A DNA stretch of 64,000 bases from Oncomelania hupensis (GCA_036898135.1 CM072519.1:70806750-70870749), one strand, 5' to 3'. Positions 10,446-23,164 are shown, counted from the first letter of the stretch. A program made the numbers and translations. The notes: generated by a model not told the origin, from the letters alone.

Positions 10446-11340
10446 GATATATTGTTTGAGCTATTGCTGTAATGTTGTATAGGACTATATACCTATTGGT
10501 GTAATGTTGTATATGACTATATACCTATTGGTGTAATGTTGTAGAGGACTATATACCTGTTGGTGTAATGTTGTATAGGACTATATACCTATTGGTGTAA
10601 TGTTGTATAGGACTATATACCTATTGGTGTAATGTTGTAGAGGACTATATACCTATTGGTGTAATGTTGTAGAGGACTATATACCTGTTGGTGTAATGTT
10701 GTATAGGACTATATACCTATTGGTGTAATGTTGTATAGGACTATATACCTATTGGTGTAATGTTGTAGAGGACTATATACCTATTGGTGTAATGTTGTAT
10801 AGGACTATATACCTATTGGTGTAATGTTGTAGAGGACTATATACCTATTGGTGTAATGTTGTATATGACTATATACCTATTGGTGTAATGTTGTAGAGGA
10901 CTATATACCTATTGGTGTAATGTTGTATATGACTATATACCTTTTGCTGTAATGTTGTATAGGACTATATACCTATTGGTGTAATGTTGTATATGACTAT
11001 ATACCTATTGGTGTAATGTTGTAGAGGACTATATACCTATTGGTGTAATGTTGTAGAGGACTATATACCTATTGGTGTAATGTTGTATATGACTATATAC
11101 CTTTTGCTGTAATGTTGTATAGGACTATATACCTATTGGTGTAATGTTGTAGAGGACTATATACCTATTGGTGTAATGTTGTAGAGGACAATATACCTAT
11201 TGGTGTAATGTTGTATAGGACTATATACCTATTGGTGTAATGTTGTAGAGGACTATATACCTGTTGGTGTAATGTTGTAGAGGACTATATACCTATTGGT
11301 GTAATGTTGTAGAGGACTATATACCTATTGGTGTAATGTT
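10446..11340. repeat. 32-bp minisatellite, about 28 units
   Basis: The unit contains TATTGGTGTAATGTTGTAKA and GGACTATATACC. Variants (AGAGG, ATAGG, ATATG) are intermixed. A diverged array of the same unit is at 15008-15210, so the two share an ancestor. The array stops abruptly at GTAATGTTGG followed by unrelated sequence. Confidence 0.95.
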
Positions 11341-11388
11341 GGTGTCCCGCAGCGAGAAGTATGTTGTCTCAGATAGTTTAATAATACA

Positions 11389-11755
11389 GGATGCTATGTA
11401 CGCGCTTTTCCCCAAGGCTCAAAGCGCGGCGATCTATACCAACATACACGCTCACCTGTCTCATTTTACCCTCACACAAACCAAATACACATACATCACT
11501 CAAACAGGTGGGGTGTAAAGGCAGGGAGATCGCTATTAGAAGACGGAAGAAAATCGAATTTTTATTTTTGAAATTTTTATATTGACTGCATCCTGTACCA
11601 TTATTGAAGGGAGGGAGGAAACCGGAGTGCCCGGAGAAAACCCTCGGTGACCTCAATAGTCTCGTACCTAAGTCACATACGTTCGCCCCTTGCGGGAATC
11701 GAACCCGCGACCTTCGACATAGGAAACCGGCGACTTATCCACTGCGCCACGAGGC
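11389..11755 (-). mobile_element. tRNA-Arg(CCU)-derived SINE, copy 1
   Basis: The minus strand starts at 11755 with GCCTCGTGGCGCAGTGGATA, then an anticodon loop region TTTCCTATG (CCT) and B box GGTTCGATTCC, closing GCAAGGGGC. This is a near-complete tRNA-Arg(CCU)-like cloverleaf. A roughly 290-bp body follows, ending GTACATAGCATCC. The other copies at 22694 and 41543 agree over their full length. The plus-strand bases just beyond the head (11756-11765) continue as GCAGTGGATA, forming a palindrome with the head. Confidence 0.85.
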
Positions 11756-11765
11756 GCAGTGGATA

Positions 11766-12489
11766 AAGTACAGATGAGAGAGTGGACGATATAGTGCAAG
11801 TGAATAGAAATGGATGAAAGATGGAAGGCTAATTTGACGGAGTGCACGCGTCTGTAGCGCAAGGTGAGCGAGGATTATAATCTTCCGAGGGCAAGACAGG
11901 GTAGGACCAAATATAATAAGGTTTTGAATATGCGCACTGCAGGCTAGAGTTTCAAAGAGGAAAGACCTATTTTGTGGAGGGTCTTTGATTTTCTTATGAG
12001 TTGGAATTCTCTAGAGAAAATTGACAGGGCTGAATAGGCAATGACAATGTTTGTTCAGTGGCAAACAGTTGGCAGCGTTGTTAGAAGATTGTTATCTTTG
12101 AGAATAACTACGTTGGTCTGTGATAATAGCCATTTTTTGGATGAGCGGTTAAGCTAAAGAAAAGTAGCCTAGCTTATTCCAATGGGCGTGTTGAAAGTCT
12201 GGTTTGTGACTGTGGCCTTGTTGGCCTGTGAGTTCCTGTGACGTAACGTCACGTCACTTTTGCTAGAAGTCAGTTGGACTAGAAGTACTGCCAGGATTGG
12301 TAGTGTGTAGTACATTAGTACTGTGTCAATCTCCAGCACCGTGTCGGGGTAACTCGGCGGTGGTTTCTGCTCTCAATAAGCCATTTGGGTACGTGAAACT
12401 TACATTTTATTTTGTCGGCGACTCTGTGTTGTGTGCGCATGCTTGCGTGAGGTTGCGCTAGGTTGTGGCGTGGCTGTGGTGGTAAGCCT
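11766..12489. other. Unassigned region
   Basis: Unique-looking sequence. No protein-like ORF, RNA gene or repeat was recognised. It ends just before the 63-bp array. Confidence 0.4.
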
Positions 12490-13050
12490 GGGTGTTGAGT
12501 AGAAGCGTCAATGTGTATGACAGTTATTTAGTCATCCTTCATGCAGCATGGGTGGTGTTGAGTAGAGGCGTCAATGTGTATGACAGTTATTTAGTCATCC
12601 TTCATGCAGCATGGGTGGTGTTGAGTAGAGGCGTCAATGTGTATGACAGTTATATAGTCATCCTTCATGCAGCATGGGTGGTGTTGAGTAGAGGCGTCAA
12701 TGTGTATGACAGTTATATAGTCATCCTTCATGCAGCATGGGTGGTGTTGAGTAGAGGCGTCAATGTGTATGACAGTTATATAGTCATCCTTCATGCAGCA
12801 TGGGTGGTGTTGAGTAGAGGCGTCAATGTGTATGACAGTTATATAGTCATCCTTCATGCAGCATGGGTGGTGTTGAGTAGAGGCGTCAATGTGTATGACA
12901 GTTATATAGTCATCCTTCATGCAGCATGGGTGGTGTTGAGTAGAGGCGTCAATGTGTATGACAGTTATTTAGTCATCCTTCATGCAGCATGGGTGGTGTT
13001 GAGTAGAGGCGTCAATGTGTATGACAGTTATTTAGTCATCCTTCATGCAA
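12490..13050. repeat. 63-bp minisatellite, about 9 units
   Basis: The unit contains GTTGAGTAGAGGCGTCAATG, TATGACAGTTAT and CCTTCATGCAGCATGG. The first unit differs slightly and the inner units are almost identical. The period is divisible by three, giving a 210-codon frame of repeated 21-residue blocks. There is no unit divergence biased to third positions, so coding is not supported. Confidence 0.95.
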
Positions 13051-13510
13051 CGCATTATTCCATTTCATCTTCACGTATTCTATTTTCATCTTGTGTTTAT
13101 AATAATGTGCGGATATTATATTGATGTTAATTGAATATTTATGGTGACGATTTTGGTGGAATTACTGTGTAGTTGGCTAGTGCCATCATGAAGGACTATA
13201 GTTAAGTTAGTGATGCATAAGAGCTAAAAGGGACCACTAAGTTGGAGAGAGGGGGAGGAATGAGAGGGGAAATAACGGGAACGTTGGATACATCCGGGAT
13301 AGACTGCGATGACCTTGGATGCGTTAACTGTTGCAGGCCTATCTTACCTTTCTTTACTTAACGTACTTCACCTCCACTCTTTCCGCTGGACCCTATAAAC
13401 ACTGAATATCTATCTATCTCCCTCTACTCTTCAGTGTGACGTGGTTTCTACATGATCGCCTGTCTTCGATCAAGTCGTCGTCTACCCCTTTTCTTCCAGA
13501 CGACTAACCT

Positions 13511-13667
13511 GCGTGGCTCTTCTCTCCAGACCACGTGCGTGACATTGGTTGACACCGGAAGTGGCCAGTTCCGGGCAAGCGGCGATCGATACTTGCCGCT
13601 TGCCCGGAACTTGCCACTTCCGGTGTCAACCAATGTCACGCACGTGGTCTGGAGAGAAGAGCCACGC
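13511..13667. repeat. Near-perfect 157-bp hairpin (73-bp arms, 11-base loop)
   Basis: The left arm 13511-13583 starts GCGTGGCTCTTCTCTCCAGA and the right arm 13595-13667 is its reverse complement with one mismatch (near 13566/13612). The loop is GATCGATACTT. The arms are GC-richer than their surroundings and include ACCACGTGCGTGAC. It could be a fold-back element, a snap-back replication product, or a source of hairpin RNA. No target duplication was seen. Confidence 0.9.
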
Positions 13668-13718
13668 AGTTTACCACGTGGATCCGGATCGAACCTCATA
13701 ACGCTCTCCAGGTGTAGT

Positions 13719-14760
13719 CGTTCCCATCAACTGTCTATTCGCTTTCCTTCTCCCTCCTCCTTGTGACTTTGACTATCTCTATTCTCATGTTGATGCTGGA
13801 GAAACAAAGCTTTACGTCCTATGATAAAAATATGTTAAGGACAATAAAACGGGGGTTAATAAACCCCATTAGGACGTTAAAAAACGTTGCCGTTCACTCC
13901 GGTGTCTGGACGCAGGAAGATGTGGTGAGGCTGGCTATTAATTAAAACATGTTTAAAAGTGATTTAAAATAAAAATATATGGGGATAATATTCTTAATCT
14001 TAATTACCAATAATTCTAAATTTATTAATTAACCAATTATTATAAATATCTAACACCAAATAAACATCTCAAAAAAGAGCCAGAAAACGATAAAAACCAA
14101 CAATTTACATTTGGTCCTTAAAATTAATTGTTAAAAAGAAAGCCTTTACACACGACCTTAGGCTAAAAACATGTCCACAAGGACAGCCATATTTAAAATT
14201 AAATTTATTAAGAGAGTTCTCCTTCCTTTAATCAGGAGTACCCTTATGGAAACCGTTAGGGTTTGGTTTATTATTAATATCGACTTAAAAACAGTCACAA
14301 GATTAAAAAGAAATTTAAAAGAAACAAAAAAGAGAAAGCCCTTGTCCTTTTCCACTTCAGCAAGGGGATCGACCCACACAGGCCGAAAAAGACAAAAGTT
14401 AAGTTAATTAACATAATGCTGCCATAAAAAGGGGGGGGCTAAGGCTTTCGCACCCTCGCCGGCAGCAAAATAACTTAAACAGTGACTCTAAAAGAGTCAA
14501 CATTGACCATAATTTGCTTAATGAAGTTCATTGAGGTTTAATCAATATTAATATTACTTTAAAAACAAGATTTTGGTTAAAAAGAGTTTAAAAGCCCTTG
14601 TCTTTTTCCAACCCAGCAAGGGCACTTGGTCCGCACAGACCAACACAAGAAGAAAAAAAAATCAATTAATTAACTAATTAACGTTCCCATCAACTGTCTA
14701 TTCGCTTTCCTTCTCCCTCCTCCTTGTGACTTTGACTTTCTCTATTCTCATGTTGATGCT
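13719..14760. repeat. 884-bp segment flanked by 79-bp direct repeats
   Basis: Positions 13719-13797 and 14682-14760 are the same 79 bp (starting CGTTCCCATCAACTGTCTAT) with one mismatch. Between them lies AT-rich DNA beginning GGAGAAACAAAGCTTTACGT and ending in ATTAATTAACTAATTAA. Blocks of the insert (GCTTTACGTCCTATG, then CTAAGGCT...GGCAGCAAAAT) recur in the same order at 16861-17400, so the insert belongs to a dispersed family. The structure fits a tandem duplication, an insertion with a very long target duplication, or an element with short terminal repeats. Confidence 0.65.
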
Positions 14761-15007
14761 ATTATCATTGTTTATTGTTTCTCATCCGGTCACTTTTATT
14801 GAGTTTAGAGTGTGTCAGTTGGTTTAGTTGTATAAATAAAGTGGGATTGGAACTGCGATCATAAATCTTTGTCATGTGTTACACGTTGTACGTGTTGTAC
14901 GCCCTCTTTGTTCTCGTTTCAGCGACTGAAGGACATCCGACAGATCAGGAGCGCTTGTGTGAGTGGATGTTTATTTGTGAGTGCCTGCGCCTGTACATTT
15001 GGGTTCG

Positions 15008-15208
15008 CGACAGTTGGATAGGCCTATATAGCTATTGGTGTAATTTTGACTAGGCCTATATAGCTATTGGTGTAATTTTGATTAGGCCTATATAATTATT
15101 GATGTAATGTTGACTAGGCCTATATAGCTATTGGTGGAATGTTGGATAGGCCGATATAGGTATTGGTATAATGTTGGATAGGCCTATATAACTATTGGTG
15201 TAATGTTG
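15008..15208. repeat. Diverged 32-bp minisatellite, about 6 units
   Basis: Units of the form TATTGGTGTAATTTTGACTA plus GGCCTATATAGC have the same period and core as the array at 10446-11340. A further partial unit at 15690-15722 lies beyond the LINE that splits the array. Confidence 0.85.
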
Positions 15209-15690
15209 GAATTCCAAGGTAAGGTTGCAGCGCTCCCTTGTCATCTCCATCTTCCTATACGCTTGCAAAACATGGACCCTCACAGCAGATCTACAACGAA
15301 GAATACAAAGCATGGATATGAGTTGCTACAAAAGACTTCTGGTCATTTTCTATACACAACACATCACCAACGAGGAAGTCCGACATCACGCAAGCCATTG
15401 GACAAGACGATGACATTCTCACAGTGGTGACGAAACGGAAATTGCGACGTTATGGCCACGTCGCCAGAGCATCAGGCCTTGCAAAGACCATCCTTTAAGG
15501 CACGGTGCAAAGAGACAGAAGAAGAGGGAGACAGAAAAAGAGGTGGGAGGACAACATTCGAGAATGGACTGGCTTGATACTGAGCGAAACCATAAGGGTT
15601 GCTGAGGAAAAAGAAAGATGGAGCACGCTGGTTAAACGATCATCTGTGGTGCCCTAACCACCTTCGAGTTACGGGATGGGATAGGATAGG
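15209..15690 (+). mobile_element. 5'-truncated RTE-type LINE, 3' end only
   Basis: Begins near TTCCAAGGTAAGGTTGCAGC and runs to a GGATAGGATAGG tail. It matches the last roughly 480 bp of the longer copy at 61.8-63.8 kb, including the encoded LVISIFLYAC and the C-terminal HVARASGLAKTIL region in scattered frames. Frameshifts and stops make it a relic. It is inserted inside the diverged 32-bp minisatellite, which resumes after its tail. Confidence 0.85.
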
Positions 15691-15722
15691 TAGTGATGGA
15701 TAGGCCTATATAGTTGTTGATG

Positions 15723-16527
<805 letters not shown>

Positions 16528-16595
16528 GCAGTACACACACCGGCACGCCAATTCACACTCGCAAATATCACGCACTCTCACTCTCTGTCTCTCTT

Positions 16596-16632
<37 letters not shown>

Positions 16633-16860
16633 CTCTCTCTCTCTCTTTCTCTCTCTCATTCTCTTACGCATTCAGCTCAGGCAGGCAAAAATTCTGGCTG
16701 ACTAGCTAAATTTATCAGACTGACTGACTAACTGATCAGATTTCATAATGTCGGGGAATAGCGTTTGTGAGTCGACTGGCGCTCGGCAAGAAAGGCCCCA
16801 ATCTGCTTAGGAAACATAATCAACATCGCTAAAGTAACTTTTGATAGAAGCGGATAACAG

Positions 16861-17511
16861 TGCTTTACGTCCTATGGTGGTTTTTTATATCAAAGTTAAG
16901 GACAAAAATTTTAAACAAAGGTACCGTCATAAGATCATAGATTGCCAGACCAGGTCTGGCATCTAGTGCACGTCCAAGGGGTAAAAATGCCGGCACAGCG
17001 CCGGGCAATGGAATGTTAAAAGTTACGAGGTTGTAAAGCCTGTGGTAGTGCCGCCGGACCTCGCCCCAGCCAAGGGAAAGGGAAATTAACAAGAGAACAA
17101 ACTTGGTAACAATATACAATAAGGCAGACCGGTGAGGACTCAAAAAAAAAAACACCAAAAACCAAAAGGGCCAGTTGCCCCAAGCGTCACCATAAGATAA
17201 TGTAGAATTAAAATGAATTCTTTGGGCCTAACAAATTACTCTCGTTGATATTTACATAATAATAGTTTAAGCGAACGAATGAGCTTTGTCATTCGACATT
17301 AAACTATTTTCAAATTTAAAATGTTAATGTTAAAAAGACTAGGGCTAAGGCTCAGATATAGCTGTGTCAAAGCCACGCCGGGGCAGCAAAATGTCAACCG
17401 AGCTCGCGGCGTAACAATAAAAATGTCCGAACAATATCTTAGTAATTTATACTTGCCGAGGCCAGACATAATGGGTATATTTTTAAACAAAAGGGAGTTT
17501 ATTATAAACTA
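16861..17511. repeat. Unclassified dispersed repeat related to the 13.8-kb insert
   Basis: Shares GCTTTACGTCCTATG (start) and GGGCTAAGGCT followed by GGGGCAGCAAAATG (about 17340-17393) with the 13798-14681 segment, in the same order. It holds no convincing ORF. Class unknown. Confidence 0.4.
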
Positions 17512-17523
17512 GTGTTTATACAA

Positions 17524-17586
17524 TTTAGTGCCCGAGTTAGATATTCTCAACGCTTGGCTGTGAGTTAGATATTCTCAACGCTTGAC
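17524..17586. repeat. Small direct duplication
   Basis: Two adjacent copies containing GAGTTAGATATTCTCAACGC. Confidence 0.7.
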
Positions 17587-17851
17587 TGCGTGTTTCTTCT
17601 TCGCCTTTTTCTCTTTTTTGCCCTGCGACGGGTTCCAAGAGCTCCTCCGGCGATTCGGGGACCTCAAGGAGGGCCAAATGCCTTTCGACACACTTCACCG
17701 CCTGCAAGTATTTTTCCACCTCGCCCTCGGGCCGGACGTTGTGCATATATCCCGCATAGTCGTTCAACTGGTAAACCAATATGGAAAAGACAGGAAAGCT
17801 CTCAGGATATGTAGCCTGGGTGCGAACTTGTTTTTTCCAAACTAGTTCCAG
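17537..17851 (-). CDS. Possible coding fragment, unknown function
   Basis: An open minus-strand frame of about 100 codons, stop-bounded on the right near 17851, has balanced, protein-like composition: MVYQLNDYAGYMHNVRPEGE near 17779, then an Ala/Leu/Glu-rich helical stretch and a Lys/Glu-rich end. It is more GC-rich than its neighbourhood. There is no repeat behind it, unlike most frames here. I recognise no family. It could be an exon, an old transposon fragment, or chance. Confidence 0.3.
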   Translation of the reverse strand: MELVWKKQVRTQATYPESFPVFSILVYQLNDYAGYMHNVRPEGEVEKYLQAVKCVERHLALLEVPESPEELLEPVAGQKREKGEEETRSQALRISNSQPSVENI

Positions 17852-18146
17852 TCATTCGCCGAAAAAGGCAATCACCGAAGTCGAACGAAGCTCTCCGAGT
17901 CGAGCGAAGCTATCCGATGTTTTACGAACGAATGCTTGCAGGACTAAGTGAAACATCCTCACATAACAATGATCGCTGTTGCTTCTAGATCTAATTCTGT
18001 TTCGATTTGCACAGCTTCAAGCTGTAAGTCAAGTCGAGATTCGCATTTTGAAGCAGTTATTATTATTATTTTATGATGAATCATATGCTGACCCAATTAG
18101 TAATAAAAAGTAAAAATAATACATAAAACATAGTGCATACATACTG
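17852..18146. other. Unassigned spacer
   Basis: No recognised feature. Confidence 0.4.
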
Positions 18147-18612
18147 TGATGGTGGGTCTATTGTTACTGGGCTCTGCACAATGGAATGCTATTACCCATT
18201 CGTCTGCGGGGATCAGCTAGTGTAATCACCCTATGAATAAGCTTAATACATTTATATGTTTAGCCCGGTCTGTGTGCGGATAGGATTCTAGAGATAGGGA
18301 GAAAATGGTAATGCTTCACTGACACATGAGCTCTCGCACGGCTATGAAACATAGGTAGTCCAGCCACTTGTTAACAGTAAATATCACAAATTTATTTCCT
18401 CTACTCTATACATAATTCACTAAACACTCTATTAACTTCAGTGTCCAAGTTCACTTCGAATAGTTCGTTCCTTGATGGGTCTAATGCTGCTACTGTTCTT
18501 GCTATTTGCTACTGTCTCATCATTGGGCTATTTGTTCTGGTTGGCCTAATGTTCTTGTTTCTGGAGAGTGGACTACAGCACAGTCCTTCTAGGGCAGTGT
18601 TTGTCTAAGCCT
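18147..18612. mobile_element. Old, diverged LTR fragment (same family as 34491 and 43793)
   Basis: Starts TGTGATGGTGGG and keeps many blocks of the 34.5-kb solo LTR in the same order: CTGGGCTCTGCACAATGGAA, GGTCTGTGT, CACGGCTATGAA, TAGTCCAGCCACTTG and GAGAGTGGACTAC. It lacks the second half. Divergence is visibly higher than between the other two copies. Confidence 0.7.
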
Positions 18613-18859
18613 ACTCGTCCTTCTCCGGAAATTTAAAGATTCGAATATTATAAAGTATAGGCCTAAATATTTTTATCTAGAATAGATATAGTTTATACAT
18701 GTATTTACGTATAAAACAAACAATACAGGCCTAATAATTATATTCAGCTAGTGACGCTTCTTCGCTGCAAGGAGACTGACTTATAATATATAATGTAGAT
18801 GAGGCCTATGTATATAACAGTGTCTGCTTGGTTCTAGGCAGAAAATGGAGAATGCTATT

Positions 18860-19826
18860 ATTAGCCTACTGCTGTACTAGCCTACTTGTACATCATGGAC
18901 AGTGTACTACTGTATTAGCCTACTGGTACATCATGGACAGTGCACAAGTGTACTAGCCTACTGGTACATCAAGGACAGTGCACAAGTGTGCTAGCCTACT
19001 GGTACATCATGGACAGTGCACAAGTGTACTAGCCTACTGGTACATCATGGACAGTGCACAAGTGTGCTAGCCTACTGGTACATCATGGACAGTGCACAAG
19101 TGTACTAGCCTACTGGTACATCAAGGACAGTGCACAAGTGTACTAGCCTACTGGTACATCAAGGACAGTGCACAAGTGTGCTAGCCTACTGGTACATCAT
19201 GGACAGTGCACAAGTGTGCTAGCCTACTGGTACATCATGGACAGTGCACAAGTGTACTAGCCTACTGGTACATCATGGACAGTGCACAAGTGTACTAGCC
19301 TACTGGTACATCATGGACAGTGCACAAGTGTGCTAGCCTACTGGTACATCAAGGACAGTGCACAAGTGTACTAGCCTACTGGTACATCATGGACAGTGCA
19401 CAAGTGTACTAGCCTACTGGTACATCAAGGACAGTGCACAAGTGTACTAGCCTACTGGTACATCATGGACAGTGCACAAGTGTGCTAGCCTACTGGTACA
19501 TCATGGACAGTGCACAAGTGTGCTAGCCTACTGGTACATCATGGACAGTGCACAAGTGTACTAGCCTACTGGTACATCAAGGACAGTGCACAAGTGTACT
19601 AGCCTACTGGTACATCAAGGACAGTGCACAAGTGTGCTAGCCTACTGGTACATCATGGACGGTGCACAAGTGTACTAGCCTACTGGTACATCATGGACAG
19701 TGCACAAGTGTACTAGCCTACTGGTACATCAAGGACAGTGCACAAGTGTACTAGCCTACTGGTACATCATGGACGGTGCACAAGTGTGCTAGCCTACTGG
19801 TACATCATGGACAGTGCACAAGTGTA
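18860..19826. repeat. 38-bp minisatellite, about 25 units
   Basis: The unit contains CTAGCCTACTGGTACATCAT and GGACAGTGCACAAGTGTA. Two common variants (CAT/CAAGGAC and GTAC/GTGC) are mixed along the array. Confidence 0.95.
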
Positions 19827-19925
19827 CCTGTAATCTTGAGTATAGGACATGTTCTAGTTATTTTACTACTGTCCTTTTATTATCAATTGTTGTATGACTC
19901 ACTGACTGTAATTGATAGTACTCCT

Positions 19926-20039
<114 letters not shown>

Positions 20040-20812
20040 TTATTCTTAAGTAGGCAGTGCTCTACTAATCTTGATGTTATGATCTATAGTTGCATGACCG
20101 TCATTGATACAGCGTGCGGTTGGGGAAAGACATTTCATTGTGACGTCAATCTGCACATCAAACGCAACAAAACACTTTTAGCAGATTATTGCAAATAAGC
20201 AATAATTATTAGCGACAGTGGCTGTATTTGTTGACAACCCCTTCCTCCCCTCCCTCACCCCTCCGCCTTCTCCCCTAACCCGTCTTCTCTCTGGTGAGCA
20301 TTGCTGTACTTGGCAAGACAAGCCAAAAGGTTGAAAGAAATAAACCACAGATGAACTCATTGTCTAGATATGGATTTTCGCTAAAACGGTTGGTCAGGAG
20401 TTACATACCAACTTTAGTACTCTACAGTCAAAGACTAGCACTGTCTCCAAAGCACGCTATCAATTACAGTGAACTTCGGATATAATAAAGGCCGGATAAA
20501 GTAAATATTCGGTTTTAGTAAAGTCCAGTCTTGGTCCCGACCAAAACTCTTCTTTGTCTCTGTTTTTAAAAATCGGATATAATAAAAAAATATAGTAAAG
20601 TCCGCTTATAATAAAGTGTTTTCTAAGGCCCCTGGCGAGTTTTGCTGCCGCTTATAATAAAGTTTCAATGGAGATTACTGTATTAAAGTTTCATGAGAGT
20701 TTCTGACGTTCATAATGACGCAACATCGTCACGTCACGCTTACCCCTGAAGCCTAAAATAGATCTAATTCACCCACTTGAAGATGAAAAGATGGAAAAAA
20801 AAAGAAGAAAAA

Positions 20813-20935
20813 AAAAGAAAAGAAATTGCTGAACAATTTGGAATTTCCCCATCAACAGTAACAGTGATTATGAAGGAGAGTGAAAAACTGAAGGAGAGAT
20901 TTAACTGTTTGGCAGAAAAAGAGTACCTAGCTTAG
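20813..20935 (+). pseudogene. Relic of pogo/Tigger transposase DNA-binding domain
   Basis: One frame reads KEIAEQFGISPSTVTVIMKE then SEKLKERF before a stop at 20933. This matches the CENP-B-type helix-turn-helix found at the N-terminus of pogo/Tigger transposases, which binds the element ends. No intact start or downstream DDE domain was found, and the A-rich run just before it suggests indels. Confidence 0.6.
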
Positions 20936-21385
20936 AAACTTACAAAGCAAATTAGACTTCACTTTCGCTATACATGATGAAATGCGTTTATGACTAAATA
21001 AGGGTGTTATAAGTTGAACACATTATAATTATACCTTTTGTACTGAGATGAATCCGAATCAATGGAGAACTGGGAAACCAACGTTTTGACTGGACTGCAC
21101 TTTCAAATGAGAAGTAAAGAAGAGATTTATTCCTAAGCTGTTGCATGGCTTTGCAAGACAAACCATTTTTTTTAAATCCACCATATTGTTTAGGTTTTGT
21201 TCATGTCTTTGTTTGCTTTAATTTTGTGAGCTTTTTGTTTTTCCACAATGACGATAGTACAACATGTACAATTCATGATCTACTTTTATGATTTATCCTT
21301 CCGATTAAAGGGTTGGTTTGAAATAAATAGGACACGAAGGCTCACATGTTATCTCTTATCGGTAATGGACTCTCTCTCTCTCTCT

Positions 21386-21432
<47 letters not shown>

Positions 21433-21946
21433 ACACACACACACTCACACACACGTGAACTTACACACACGGACATAAACAAATAATACTGTAACATTTC
21501 AATCAATATACACAAACTGGGTTATAAGAGAGGTATTCTTAAAGAGTTTATAATACCCGAGTTAATAAACAAAAATAATCAATCAACATATGTGAGCGTA
21601 ATGGAATCCAATAAGGGACAATGGACCTACTGCAAGTGTTCATTAAAAAAAGTATCTTTTTCAGCTATTTCCCGTGGATTTCTGGTGGCTTCATACGAAA
21701 GGCTAAAAGGACCTTTTCACTTTCGTGAAATATCACTTGTTATCATGTGGCTGTGTCCAGAAACAATAGATCTTGACGATGAGTGCATATTCATAATGTT
21801 CACTCAAGTAACGTAATTGCTATTTACCTGTAATTACGATAGCAATAGGTAATTCCCATTGGGGGGTGGGGGGGGGAAGGGAAACACAAAGAAGAAGAAA
21901 ATCTAAATTTTGAAAAGGCCATTTTCGACAAAGAGAGAGAGAGAGA

Positions 21947-22023
<77 letters not shown>

Positions 22024-22515
22024 CTTGACCAACCACTCAAATAAATACTTTGAATTTTGTTCTTGGCAACTCTGGTAAGACAAACGTCTCCACGACGACT
22101 TATAAACGGCTGTCCGGGGGTGTGGGGCTGGAGCTGGGGAGGGTGGGGGTGTTTATTTTAAAATGGGAAAACATAGTTTTCGTGTGGAATTCAGCAAGGG
22201 ACAACAAACCAACACAGAAATATTAATCTAAATTAAAATATGTAATAACGAAAGCGATTCGTTCGATTTGCACTGTCTTATTTTAACTGTTCAACTATGT
22301 GAATCTAATCAATTAATGGGATCCAATTTCAATGTACATGTATATAACGCGCCAAATGTCAGCTCAATTTAGAACGATGTTGAGTTACGTGAACACACAG
22401 ACAAATAGACACACAGACGATTACAGTCTGCAGAAATCCTGGTAAAAGATGGAAATTCGAGAAGTCATTATTTTGTTCACTGAATTGTTTTGCTTTTCTT
22501 CTTCTTTACTTGCAC

Positions 22516-23164
22516 CAGGGCCGGATCCAGGGGGTAGGTGGGGGGGGGGGGGTGCTAGGAGTGCTGCAGCATCCCCCACCCCTTGGCAACAACAAAAAAA
22601 TAAATAAATAAATAAAATAAAGAAAGTAGAAGATGGAAGTTTTTGTTCAACTGGAAATACGTTATGTAAGGCAGTTAGTTACCAGACAGGACAGGATGCT
22701 ATGCTATGTACGCGCCTTTCCCCAAGGCCCAAAGCGCGGCGATCTATACCAACATACACGCTCACCTGTCTCATTTTACCCTCACACACACCAAATACAC
22801 ATACATCACTCAAACAGGTGGTGTACAGGCATGGAGATCGCTATTAGAAGACGGAAGAAAATCGAATTTTTATTTTTGAAATTTTTATATTGACTGCATC
22901 CTGTACCATTATTGAAGGGAGGGAGGAAACCGGAGTGCACGGAGAAAACCCTCGATGACCTCAATAGTCTCGTACCTAAGTCACATACGTTCGCCCCTTG
23001 CGGCAATCGAACCCGCGACCTTCGGCATAGGAAACCGGCGACTTATCCACTGCGTCACGAGTTTTACTTGTGGTGTTTCACCACTCTGTACCATACATTT
23101 TAAAAAGAACTAGACTAGCACCCCACCCCACCCCCTCCCTCGAAAATAGATTGATCCGGCCCTG
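22516..23164. mobile_element. CAGGG-ended non-autonomous DNA element (hAT-like), nested
   Basis: Starts CAGGGCCGGATC and ends GATCCGGCCCTG, perfect 12-bp inverted ends. TGCAC lies directly outside both ends (22511-22515, 23165-23169). The ends resemble many hAT miniature elements, although the visible duplication is 5 bp, not the usual 8. It sits inside the pogo-like element and carries a tRNA-Arg SINE. No transposase is present. Confidence 0.65.
22694..23061 (-). mobile_element. tRNA-Arg(CCU)-derived SINE, copy 2
   Basis: Full-length relative of the 11389 copy, with B box GGTTCGATTGC (one change) and head ending CTCGTGACGCAG. It is the innermost of three nested elements. Confidence 0.85.

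Noticed and set aside
11684..11755. Functional tRNA-Arg(CCU) gene
   Set aside because: The cloverleaf is well kept, but the same roughly 370-bp unit including a non-tRNA body occurs three times. It is a SINE head.
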